The notes below the pieces were generated by a model that saw only the letters and a program-made list of their open reading frames with translations, ran no database searches and had not been told where the DNA came from. A stretch of DNA of 64,000 nucleotides from JARRNE01 sp963824085 (lineage in GTDB: Bacteria; Pseudomonadota; Gammaproteobacteria; Chromatiales; Chromatiaceae), in contig CAWGNT010000017.1 of the NCBI GenBank assembly GCA_963824085.1, forward strand, positions 124,001 through 188,000. The letters run 5' to 3'. Position numbers and translations under genes: made by a program. Every line of letters begins with the position of its first letter. The stretch's first letter is position 1. Positions 42,228 to 50,163 of this stretch are shown one piece after another.

Positions 42228-43396
42228 TGACCGAGCGGCCCCTCCCGCTCGACTCCCCCGGACAGCTTGTCGCGTCGATTTTGGCAAAGAAGGTCGCGGC
42301 GGGGTCGACGCACCTGCTCGTGGACATCCCGATGGGCCCGACGGCGAAGGTCCGACACCAAGGCGATGCCTTGCGTTTGCGAAAGCTTTTCGAGTTCGTC
42401 GGGGACAGCCTTGGCATGCATCTCGAGGTACTGCTCACCGACGGGAGTCAGCCGATCGGGCGCGGAATCGGCCCGGTACTGGAGACTCGGGACGTGCTTC
42501 AGGTGCTCAGCGGTGATCCCGAGGCGCCGCCCGATCTGCGCGAGAAGGCCCTGCTGCTCGCCGGGCACATCCTCGAGTTCGACCCGGGGGTGCGGGGAGG
42601 TGCCGGCCGTCGACTGGCGGAAGAAATCCTGGTCTCCGGGCGCGCCTCGGCCAAGATGCAGGCGATCATCGAGGCGCAAGGCCGGAACCCGGAGCCGCCA
42701 AGCCTAGGAAGGCTCCGCCACGAAGTCCCGGCCCCGGTCGGCGGAGTGGTGACCGCGATCGACAACCTCCAGATCGCCCGCATCGCCCGCTTAGTGGGCG
42801 CCCCGATGGACCAGGGCGCGGGAGTGGATCTGTTCAAGAAGCTCGGTGACTCGGTGCAGCAGGGCGAGACACTCTATGCCATCTACGCCGAGTTTCCGGC
42901 CGACTTCCGCTGTGCGCGCGCCACGGCGGATCAGGACACGGGTTACGCCGTCGGTCAGCCTAGGGACCAGACCGGCGACATACCCGACTCACTCGGCCCC
43001 GGGAGAACGAAAAGCTCACATGCGGGCGGTATGACTGTGACGGAACGACGCGATGCCGCCCGGTCACTGCTGGTCCTCGGGTTTCCCGACTATGCAGTGC
43101 AGGCGCGCGCCCTGGCCGCAGCGGCCGACTTCGACTACGCCGAAGTCGAGCTCCACCGTTTTCCGGACGGCGAGACGCTCGTGCGTCTCCCCGCCGAGCT
43201 CCCGTCGCGGGTCGTCTTCTGTCGCAGCTTGGACCGACCCAACGAGAAGCTCGTGGAGCTCTGCCTGGCGGCCCGAACCGCTCGGTCGCTGGGGGTCGAG
43301 CGGATTTGGAGCACGAACAGCATTCCCCATCCGACCAATAGGCTCTCGTTGGCGCCTTTGCTAGCTTCCGCATTGCAGGATTCGGCGGCAGCGTAG
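42227..43396 (+). pseudogene. chimeric remnant: AMP/thymidine phosphorylase C-terminal half fused to internally deleted PRPP synthetase
   Basis: One open frame of 389 codons joins two broken enzymes. Residues 1-235 match the C-terminal half of archaeal-type AMP/thymidine phosphorylase: LDSPGQLVASILAKK, LTDGSQPIGRGIGPVLE and VTAIDNLQIARIARLVGAP. The first 220 or so residues, with the phosphate-binding and catalytic part, are absent. From about residue 268 (MTVTERRDA) it matches the first 95 residues of ribose-phosphate pyrophosphokinase, including FPDGETLVRLP and RSLDRPNEKLVELCLAART. It then jumps to that family's last block, IWSTNSIPHPTNRLSLAPLL. The PRPP-binding loop is lost. Neither activity can remain. 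The lack of stops suggests a recent event, residual selection, or an assembly error. The apparent start is TTG 42227. Confidence 0.75.
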
Positions 43397-43569
43397 TGCG
43401 GGTTGGCGCGCAAGCCCGAATTAGCAAGTGCGGCCCGTATGAGCACCCTGATGCCGGCGTTTTTTGGCGAATGTTACAATCTTGCCTATCGAGACGAGGC
43501 GCGGTCGGAAATTGGGCTATCCGCGCACGAGCCGGCGCCACCGATGTATTCATCAGCACGAGGAGATCT

Positions 43570-44322
43570 ATGGCTGGTCACAGCAAGTGGGCCAACATCA
43601 AGCACCGCAAGGCGGCCCAGGATAAGAAACGCGGCAAGACTTGGACCAAGCTGATTCGCGAGGTCACGGTCTCCGCCCGCGAGGGTGGCGGCGATCCCGG
43701 CGCCAACCCGCGGCTTCGCATCGCGGTGGACAAGGCCTTCGCCGCGAACATGCCCAAGGACACGGTCGAGCGCGCGATAAAGCGAGGCGCCGGAGGGATG
43801 GAGGGTGAAGACTTCGAGGAGATCCGCTACGAGGGCTATGGTCCCGGCGGGACTGCCGTGATGGTCGAGTGCATGACTGACAACCGCAACCGCACCGCCG
43901 CGGAGGTGCGCCACGCCTTCACCAAGTACGGGGGTAACCTCGGCACTGATGGTTCTGTCGCCTACCTCTTCACCAAGCAGGGCGTCATCAGCTTCGAGCC
44001 GGGCGCGGACGAGGATCGAGTGATGGAGGCCGCCCTGGAGTCTGGGGCCGAGGACGTCGTCAGCAACGATGACGGATCCATCGACGTGGTTACCACGCCG
44101 GAGGACTTCAGCGTCGTCAAGGACGGCCTGGCAGCGGCCGGCCTGGATACCGACCGTGCCGAGGTCACCTTCAACGCATCCACCTATACTGAGCCCGACC
44201 AGGAGACGGCGGCAAGACTGCTCAAGATGATTGACGTCCTGGAGGACTTGGATGATGTGCAGGAGGTGCATACCAACGCGGACATCTCCGAGGAGATCCT
44301 CTCGGCCCTGGATGCCGAGTGA
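43570..44322 (+). CDS. yebC: YebC/PmpR family regulatory protein
   Basis: This 250-residue YebC/TACO1-type protein starts MAGHSKWANIKHRKAAQD, the family hallmark. Other blocks are NMPKDTVERAIKRGAG near residue 61 and EGYGPGGTAVMVECMTDNRNRT near 88 in shortened form (GYGPGGTAVMVECMTDNRNR). Members act as transcription regulators or as translation factors easing proline-rich stalls. I cannot choose between these roles from sequence. Its place upstream of ruvC is the normal one. A ribosome site, GAGGAG, precedes the ATG. Confidence 0.96.
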   Translation: MAGHSKWANIKHRKAAQDKKRGKTWTKLIREVTVSAREGGGDPGANPRLRIAVDKAFAANMPKDTVERAIKRGAGGMEGEDFEEIRYEGYGPGGTAVMVECMTDNRNRTAAEVRHAFTKYGGNLGTDGSVAYLFTKQGVISFEPGADEDRVMEAALESGAEDVVSNDDGSIDVVTTPEDFSVVKDGLAAAGLDTDRAEVTFNASTYTEPDQETAARLLKMIDVLEDLDDVQEVHTNADISEEILSALDAE

Positions 44323-44459
44323 GGGACGTTCGGGCAGGTTGGCCGGGGGCTTACGGCGGCTGAAAATGGCCTTCCGTGGGGACAGGGTCTACGCTCGGAC
44401 GTGCCGCCCGGCCAAGCCGGCGGTCTTCTCATTCGACGCGCGCTGATACCGAAGCCACC

Positions 44460-44996
44460 TTGAATGCCTCACCCGTGCTTCGCCACCGCATCCTCGGGAT
44501 CGACCCCGGTTCCCGCACCACAGGCTACGGTCTGATCGACACCGACGGCGTGCGGAGTGTCCGGGTCGCGAGCGGCTGTATCCGGGTGGGCGAGCGGCCG
44601 TGGCCAGCGCGCCTGGGTTTGATCTTCGACCAGGTCGCCCGAGTGGTGGGGGAATACCGGCCCCACGAGATGGCCGTCGAGCAGCTCATCTTTGCCCGTG
44701 ATCCCGTGGCCGCGTTGAAGCTCGGTCAGGCCCGCGGTGCCGTCATTTGCGCCGGCCTCAAAGGAGGGGTACAGATTCACGAGTACAGCCCGAAGTCAGT
44801 GAAGCTTGCGGTGGTCGGAACGGGTGGGGCAGAGAAGACACAGGTCCAGCACATGGTTCGTATCCTTCTGTCGCTCGACGAATCACCCGCCGAAGACGAG
44901 GCGGATGCGCTTGCCCTCGCGCTTTGTCATGCCCACTCCATGGGTATTCCTGCCCGCAAGCGGGCCGCGGCCTCTTGGCGGGATTTTCGACCGTGA
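44460..44996 (+). CDS. ruvC: Holliday junction resolvase RuvC
   Basis: RuvC cuts Holliday junctions after RuvAB branch migration. The RNase H-like catalytic acids are in ILGIDPGSRTTGYGLI (Asp near residue 14), AVEQLIF (Glu near 73) and EDEADALALALCHAH (Asp near 146). No ATG is in frame near the start, so TTG 44460 (178 residues) or GTG 44475 (173 residues) must serve. The stop overlaps the ruvA start (GTGA). Confidence 0.95.
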   Translation: MNASPVLRHRILGIDPGSRTTGYGLIDTDGVRSVRVASGCIRVGERPWPARLGLIFDQVARVVGEYRPHEMAVEQLIFARDPVAALKLGQARGAVICAGLKGGVQIHEYSPKSVKLAVVGTGGAEKTQVQHMVRILLSLDESPAEDEADALALALCHAHSMGIPARKRAAASWRDFRP

Positions 44997-45595
44997 TCGG
45001 GCGTCTGCGGGGCGAGGTCGTCTACAAGCGTCCACCCCAGCTTCTGCTGGAGGTCGGGGGAGTGGGCTACGAGCTCGAGGCGCCCATGTCGACCTTCTAT
45101 GACTTGCCTGAGGTGGGAGGGACGGTCGTCCTCTTCACCCACCTCGCAGTACGCGAAGACGCTCAGGTGCTTTATGGCTTCGTGCGCGAGCAGGAGCGCG
45201 CCCTCTTTCGCAACCTGCTCAAGGTCAGCGGGGTGGGGGCACGCATGGCGCTCGCAATCCTCTCCGGGATGGACGCCCAGCGCTTTGCCCTGTGCGTGCA
45301 ACAAGAGGACGTCCCGGCGCTCGTCCGGCTACCCGGCATCGGCAAGAAGACCGCTCAGCGACTCGTCATCGAGATGCGGGACCGCCTGGAGACCGATCCC
45401 GCCGGGGCGCCCATCAAGGGGGGGCAAGCACCACACGCCGGCACCGACGCCGCCCTCACGGATGCGGTGAGCGCGCTCGTTGCACTAGGGTATCGGCCGG
45501 TCGACGCCAACCACATGGCCCGCGCGGTGGATGACGGCGCCAAGACCTCGGAGGAGATCATTCGCGCGGCCCTGAAGGCCGTGAGTGCGTCCTGA
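44993..45595 (+). CDS. ruvA: Holliday junction branch migration protein RuvA
   Basis: RuvA binds four-way junctions and recruits RuvB. The 200-residue product has the N-terminal OB fold (IGRLRGEVVYKRPPQLLLEV), the helix-hairpin-helix pair LKVSGVGARMALAIL near residue 76 and LVRLPGIGKKTAQRLVIEMRDRL near 106 in shortened form (RLPGIGKKTAQRLVIEM), and the C-terminal RuvB-binding domain (VSALVALGYRPVDA). GTG 44993 overlaps the ruvC stop. The usual next gene, ruvB, is displaced by a hemerythrin gene. Confidence 0.96.
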   Translation: MIGRLRGEVVYKRPPQLLLEVGGVGYELEAPMSTFYDLPEVGGTVVLFTHLAVREDAQVLYGFVREQERALFRNLLKVSGVGARMALAILSGMDAQRFALCVQQEDVPALVRLPGIGKKTAQRLVIEMRDRLETDPAGAPIKGGQAPHAGTDAALTDAVSALVALGYRPVDANHMARAVDDGAKTSEEIIRAALKAVSAS

Positions 45596-45657
45596 CGGCG
45601 GCGGGTCCGCTGGCTCACGGTCAGGGTTTGTTGCGTCAGCCTCAAGGGAACAACCAA

Positions 45658-46227
45658 ATGAGCTCACGAATGAAGATGGTCTTGGCTGCAATCCTGATGG
45701 CCGCCGTGCTCGCAGCCGCACTGCTCACCCTCGCCGCCGAGGGCGTCGCCAGCCTGCCACCCTGGCTTCTGTTCGCAGTCGCTGCCGGGATTCCCTTACT
45801 TCTGCGCCGACAGACGTGCGAGGAGTTTGTGGTCTGGCAGGATGACTATAGCGTCGGCATCGAGGCCATCGACCAGGACCACAAGAAGCTCCTCGCGCTG
45901 ATCAACAACCTGCTGGCGGCCCAGCAGTGTCGCACCGGCGTCGAGCTTGAGCGCCAAGCCATGGACGAGCTGATGGACTACACCCAGGTCCACTTCAAGC
46001 GCGAGGAGGACTTGATGCGGAAGCACGGATACGCGGACTTCGAGGGTCACAAGGCACAGCACGATCAAATGGTCACCCAGGTGCGACTGTTTCGTTCCCG
46101 TTATGAAGAGAAGGGCCGTGGGGCGATCCCGGAGGTTGCGCGCTACTTGAAGCTCTGGCTCCTCCAGCACATCAACGGAACCGACAGGAAATATGTCCCT
46201 TTTCTGCGCGAGAAGCTGGGTCAATGA
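45658..46227 (+). CDS. membrane-anchored bacteriohemerythrin
   Basis: This 189-residue protein has two hydrophobic segments near its N-terminus (about residues 6-25 and 33-50), then a complete hemerythrin domain. The diiron ligands are visible: IEAIDQDHKKL near residue 73, HFKREEDLM near 112 (His and Glu), HKAQHDQM near 130 (two His) and LLQHINGTD near 174 (His and Asp). It should bind O2 reversibly and may sense or deliver oxygen at the membrane. I chose ATG 45658. An upstream ATG/TTG near 45628 is possible. It lies 62 bases after ruvA and 84 before ruvB, an unusual position. Confidence 0.93.
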   Translation: MSSRMKMVLAAILMAAVLAAALLTLAAEGVASLPPWLLFAVAAGIPLLLRRQTCEEFVVWQDDYSVGIEAIDQDHKKLLALINNLLAAQQCRTGVELERQAMDELMDYTQVHFKREEDLMRKHGYADFEGHKAQHDQMVTQVRLFRSRYEEKGRGAIPEVARYLKLWLLQHINGTDRKYVPFLREKLGQ

Positions 46228-46311
46228 CCGCCAGCCCCGGTTCATGCCTGGGTGACAGCTGACATCGGACTCGCGTACCGCCTCTCGACACCGATCGTCT
46301 AGAACGGAGCG

Positions 46312-47364
46312 ATGACAGAGCCCAACCGCCTCATAAGCCCCGAAGCAGGCAGCGATGACAAGGCATTGGACCGGGCCATCCGCCCGCGCCGGCTTGCGGA
46401 CTACGTTGGTCAGCCGGCAGTGCGCGAGCAGATGGAGATCTTCATCCCCGCGGCGCGCAGCCGCGGCGAAGCGCTGGATCATGTGCTGATCTTCGGTCCG
46501 CCAGGGCTCGGCAAGACGACCCTGGCGCACATCGTCGCCCATGAGATGGCGGTCAATCTCCGCCAGACCTCGGGTCCGGTGCTGGAGAAGCCGGGCGATC
46601 TCGCCGCCCTGCTGACCAACCTGGAGCCTGGGGACGTCCTCTTCGTCGACGAGATCCACCGCCTAAGCCCGGTCGTAGAGGAGGTGCTCTATCCCGCGAT
46701 GGAGGATTTCCAGCTGGATATCATGATCGGTGACGGGCCCGCCGCCCGCTCCATCAAGCTGGATCTGCCTCCCTTCACCCTGGTCGGTGCCACTACGCGG
46801 GCTGGTCTGCTGACCTCGCCGCTGCGCGACCGTTTCGGTATCGTCCAGCGACTGGAGTTCTATTCCCCCGCAGACCTTACACACATCGTCGAGCGCTCCG
46901 CGGCAATCCTCGGCATCGAGACGGAGCACGACGGTGCGCGGGAGATCGCCCGCCGCTCCCGCGGCACGCCGCGCGTGGCGAATCGGCTGCTGCGGCGAGT
47001 GCGGGACTACGCCCAGGTCAGGGCGAGCGGACGCATCACGCGCGAGGTGGCCGACCTGGCGCTCGCCATGCTCAAGGTGGATGCGCAAGGCTTCGATCAC
47101 ATGGACCGCAGGCTGCTTCAAGCGGTCATCGAGAGGTTCGACGGCGGACCGGTCGGCGTGGAGAGCCTGGCGGCGGCAATCGGCGAGGAGCGCGGCACCA
47201 TCGAGGACGTCCTCGAGCCTTACCTGATTCAGCAGGGATTTCTGATGCGTACCCCGCGCGGCCGCACGGCCACCCAGGCGGCCTATCTGCACCTCGGCTT
47301 GAGCGCCGCCAGACGCACGGAGCAGCACGATACGGGAGATCTTTTCGCTGATCGTGGTGGTTGA
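46312..47364 (+). CDS. ruvB: Holliday junction branch migration helicase RuvB
   Basis: RuvB is the AAA+ motor of RuvABC. The 350-residue product shows IRPRRLADYVGQ near residue 24, Walker A GPPGLGKTTLAHI near 62, Walker B VLFVDEIHRLSP near 108, sensor 1 GATTRAGLLTSPLRDRFG near 159 and the arginine-finger and sensor 2 regions. The C-terminal winged helix ends with QQGFLMRTPRGR. All motifs are intact. It is separated from ruvA by the hemerythrin gene. Confidence 0.97.
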   Translation: MTEPNRLISPEAGSDDKALDRAIRPRRLADYVGQPAVREQMEIFIPAARSRGEALDHVLIFGPPGLGKTTLAHIVAHEMAVNLRQTSGPVLEKPGDLAALLTNLEPGDVLFVDEIHRLSPVVEEVLYPAMEDFQLDIMIGDGPAARSIKLDLPPFTLVGATTRAGLLTSPLRDRFGIVQRLEFYSPADLTHIVERSAAILGIETEHDGAREIARRSRGTPRVANRLLRRVRDYAQVRASGRITREVADLALAMLKVDAQGFDHMDRRLLQAVIERFDGGPVGVESLAAAIGEERGTIEDVLEPYLIQQGFLMRTPRGRTATQAAYLHLGLSAARRTEQHDTGDLFADRGG

Positions 47365-47452
47365 GGGTCGCGGGCGCGATGCCGCGGCCCTGGTTTTCCG
47401 GTATTCTTACCGCTTCGAGCAGGCCCCTTGAAACCCTCTCACGGGACCGCAG

Positions 47453-47881
47453 GTGCAGAGCCCTAGGGACACCGGGATCTTCTCCTGGCCGGTGCGCGTC
47501 TACTACGAGGACACGGACGCCGGCGGAGTCGTCTTCTACGCCAACTACCTCAAGTTCATGGAACGCGCCCGCACCGAATGGCTGCGTAGCCTCGGTTTCG
47601 AGCAGGACGCGCTCCGCGAACGCCAGGGGATATTGTTCGCTGTGCGTCGCGTGGCCTTGGACTATCTTCGCCCAGCCCGCTTCAACGATTTGCTCTGGGT
47701 CACTGCGGCCATTATCCGTCACGGCGGGGCAAGCCTCGACTTTCGCCAAGAAGTCCTGCGCGAAGGGGATGGCACCCTGTGCTGCCGTGGTGACATTCGG
47801 GTCGCCTGTCTCGATGCAGTCACGATGCGTCCGAGCCGAATTCCCGACAACCTGATGGCGGAGATCGCCGATGTATTCTGA
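47453..47881 (+). CDS. ybgC: Tol-Pal associated acyl-CoA thioesterase YbgC
   Basis: This 142-residue hot-dog thioesterase has the catalytic aspartate in YYEDTDAGGVVFYANYLKF near residues 18-36. It also has ERARTEWLRSLG, and VRRVALDYLRPARFNDLL near 62. YbgC hydrolyses acyl-CoA or acyl-ACP in the phospholipid pathway and begins the tol-pal operon in most gammaproteobacteria. The start is GTG 47453, and it overlaps tolQ by 11 bases. Confidence 0.95.
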   Translation: MQSPRDTGIFSWPVRVYYEDTDAGGVVFYANYLKFMERARTEWLRSLGFEQDALRERQGILFAVRRVALDYLRPARFNDLLWVTAAIIRHGGASLDFRQEVLREGDGTLCCRGDIRVACLDAVTMRPSRIPDNLMAEIADVF

Positions 47882-48545
47882 GCTTTCCATCCTGGATCTG
47901 GTGGTGCACGCGAGCGTAGTCGTGCAGCTGGTCCTCATCGCCTTGGTTGCGGCCTCGATCCTGTCTTGGACCATGATCTTCGACCGCTCGCGCGTCCTCA
48001 AGAAGGCACGGCGCGCGGCGGATACCTTTGAGCAGCGCTTTTGGTCCGGCGGTGACCTCAGCGCCTTGTATCGTGACCTCGGTCAGGATGACAAGGGTCT
48101 GACCGGGCTGGCGTCGATCTTCCGCGCCGGCTTTAAGGAGTACGTGCGCCTGCGCAAGGTCGACTCGACGGATGCGATGGCCGTGATCCTCGGCTCCGAG
48201 CGGTCGATGCGGGTAGCACTCAGCCGGGAGATGGACCGCCTGGAAACCAATCTCTCCTTCCTGGCGACCGTCGGCTCGACCAGCCCCTACGTTGGGCTCT
48301 TCGGCACGGTGTGGGGCATCATGCACGCCTTCCATGCCCTGGGTAACGTCAAGCAGGCGACGCTCGCCCTCGTGGCACCAGGAATTTCGGAGGCACTGGT
48401 GGCGACGGCGATCGGTCTGTTTGCCGCCATTCCCGCCGTCGTCGCTTACAACCGCTACTCCAACCAGGTGGAACGGCTGAACAACCGCTACGAGGAGTTC
48501 ATGGAGGAATTCTCCACCCTCCTGCAGCGACAAGGGCAAGGCTAG
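47871..48545 (+). CDS. tolQ: Tol-Pal proton channel subunit TolQ
   Basis: TolQ forms, with TolR, the proton-driven motor that energises outer-membrane constriction. The 224-residue MotA/ExbB-type protein has three membrane segments: about residues 13-35, 130-150 and 165-190. Family blocks are LSFLATVGSTSPYVGLFGTVWGIM near 127 in shortened form (SFLATVGSTSPYVGLFGTVW), and APGISEALVATAIGLFAAIPAVVAYNR near 162 in shortened form (SEALVATAIGLFAAIPA). It overlaps ybgC and is 39 bases ahead of tolR. Confidence 0.97.
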   Translation: MYSELSILDLVVHASVVVQLVLIALVAASILSWTMIFDRSRVLKKARRAADTFEQRFWSGGDLSALYRDLGQDDKGLTGLASIFRAGFKEYVRLRKVDSTDAMAVILGSERSMRVALSREMDRLETNLSFLATVGSTSPYVGLFGTVWGIMHAFHALGNVKQATLALVAPGISEALVATAIGLFAAIPAVVAYNRYSNQVERLNNRYEEFMEEFSTLLQRQGQG

Positions 48546-48584
48546 CCGCGGGAACGGTCACGGGCCCCGAGGAGAGATAGAGTC

Positions 48585-49019
48585 ATGAAGAAGACGCGCC
48601 TGCGCCGCCGGCCGATGTCCGACATCAACGTCGTGCCTTATATCGATGTCATGTTGGTGCTCCTCGTGATCTTCATGGTTACCGCCCCGCTCATCACGCA
48701 GGGGGTGAAGGTGGAGCTGCCCCAGGCGGATGCCGAGGTGATCTCGAATGAGGCGTCCGAGCCCGTGGTGATCACCGTGGATCAATTCGGAGACCTGTAC
48801 GTCGACGTGGGCGAAGACAAGAACCAGCCGATCGACCCGGAAGACCTGATGGTCCGCATCCAGGCCGTGCTCAAGTACAGGCCCGATACGCCCATCATGG
48901 TGAAGGGCGATGCGGCGGTGAGCTACGGGCGCGTGGTGCAGGCCATGGTGCTGGCCCAGGCGGCGGGAGCGCCGAGCGTCGGTCTGATCACGACACCTCC
49001 GGAGCACCCTAAGCCCTGA
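48585..49019 (+). CDS. tolR: Tol-Pal motor subunit TolR
   Basis: This 144-residue ExbD-type protein has one membrane segment (about residues 17-37). It contains the proton-conducting aspartate in VVPYIDVMLVLLVIFMV near residue 21. The periplasmic domain follows, with VKVELPQADAEV near 45 and VMVKGDAAVSYGRVVQAM near 102. The N-terminus is rich in Arg/Lys. tolA starts one base after the stop. Confidence 0.96.
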   Translation: MKKTRLRRRPMSDINVVPYIDVMLVLLVIFMVTAPLITQGVKVELPQADAEVISNEASEPVVITVDQFGDLYVDVGEDKNQPIDPEDLMVRIQAVLKYRPDTPIMVKGDAAVSYGRVVQAMVLAQAAGAPSVGLITTPPEHPKP

Positions 49020-49020
49020 T

Positions 49021-50154
49021 ATGTGGGAGATCCTGCGCCGTAACCCCGGGGCCTTGGTGGCCGCGGTGGTGCTGCACCTCCTGTTGGCCGTGCTCATGGT
49101 TGTAGGGGTGGGGTCGTTTCGCCCCGATGAAGTTGTCAAGCCACGGATCGTGCAGGCGACGATCGTCAACCCGAAGGCCGTGCAAGCCCAGGTGGATCGT
49201 CTGCGCAAGGCCGACGCGGAACGTCAGGCGGAGCGACAGCGCACCGAGCAGGCGCTAGAGCGTGCCAAGGCCGAGGAGCAGACGAAGCAGAAACGCATTC
49301 AGGCATTGGAAGCGGAGCGTCGCCGGCAAGAGCAGCAGGCGGAGCGTCTGCGTGCGGAGCAGACCGAGGCGGCTCGCCGGCGGGAGGCCGAGGAAAAGCG
49401 ACTGGCTGAAGCGGAAGCCAGACGTCGCGCCGCTGAGGAAGCGGCTCGGCGCGCCGAGGCCAAGCGCGAGGCGGAGGAAGCGGCTCGACGCAGGGCCGCC
49501 GAGGAGGCAAAACGGCTGGCAGAAGCGAACGCTCAGGCCGAAGCAGAGGCGAAGAGACAGGCAGAAGCGAAGGCAAAGGCCGCAGCGGAGGCGAGACGCC
49601 AGGCCAAGGCGGAAGCGGAGGCGAAGCGTCAGGCCGAGGCGAAAGCAAAGGCCGAAGCGGAAGCCAAACGACGAGCAGAAGCAAAGGCAAGGGCCGAAGC
49701 GGAGGCAAAACGACAGGCCGAGGCGAAAGCAAAGGCCGAAGCGGAAGCCAAGCGCCAAGCCGCGGCCAAGGCAAAGGCCGAAGCAGAGGCCAAGCGCAAG
49801 GCTGTGGCGGCGGCCCAGCGGGCGCGGGAGGACGAGCTTCTAGCGGCCTTGGACGCCGAGCGGGACGCACGCGACGTCGATCGCTATGCGGCCTTGATCG
49901 ACCAGCGGATTCGCCAGGTCTGGCTGCGTCCGACTGGGACGGCAAAGGACCTCGTGTGCACGGTGGAGGTACGGCTGCTGCCCGGAGGAGACGTGGTGCC
50001 AGGCAGCGTGCAGGTGGTACAGAGCAGCGGCAACGACGCCTTCGACCGCTCGGTCGTCGCGGCCGTCTACAAGGCCACACCGCTGCCAGTCCCGTCCGGG
50101 CGGCTGTTCGAGCAGTTTCGAGAGCCCAACTTTAAATTCAAAGCGGAAAATTGA
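49021..50154 (+). CDS. tolA: Tol-Pal envelope-spanning protein TolA
   Basis: This 377-residue protein links the TolQR motor to TolB-Pal. Its parts are a membrane segment at residues 11-32, a very long Ala/Glu/Lys/Arg helical region (about 53-285), and a C-terminal domain (about 286-377) with RYAALIDQRIRQVWLRP and VRLLPGGDVVPGSVQVVQSSG. The helical part contains near-exact 14-residue repeats from residue 197 to 261. Its length is close to that of E. coli TolA (421). The bias in this stretch creates long false frames on the opposite strand. Confidence 0.95.
   Translation: MWEILRRNPGALVAAVVLHLLLAVLMVVGVGSFRPDEVVKPRIVQATIVNPKAVQAQVDRLRKADAERQAERQRTEQALERAKAEEQTKQKRIQALEAERRRQEQQAERLRAEQTEAARRREAEEKRLAEAEARRRAAEEAARRAEAKREAEEAARRRAAEEAKRLAEANAQAEAEAKRQAEAKAKAAAEARRQAKAEAEAKRQAEAKAKAEAEAKRRAEAKARAEAEAKRQAEAKAKAEAEAKRQAAAKAKAEAEAKRKAVAAAQRAREDELLAALDAERDARDVDRYAALIDQRIRQVWLRPTGTAKDLVCTVEVRLLPGGDVVPGSVQVVQSSGNDAFDRSVVAAVYKATPLPVPSGRLFEQFREPNFKFKAEN
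49609..49803 (+). repeat. 42-base tandem repeats in tolA
   Basis: Four full and one partial copies of a 42-base unit encode variants of AEAEAKRQAEAKAK (TolA residues 197-261). A diverged earlier copy lies at residues 173-186. The unit of 14 residues equals two heptads, which keeps the helix register. Copy number could vary between strains by slippage. Confidence 0.8.
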
Positions 50155-50163
50155 CGCGCGACC

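Noticed and set aside
49166..50080. Minus-strand frame rich in Pro/Arg/Leu opposite tolA
   Set aside because: It arises from the Ala/Glu/Lys repeats of tolA and has no independent support.
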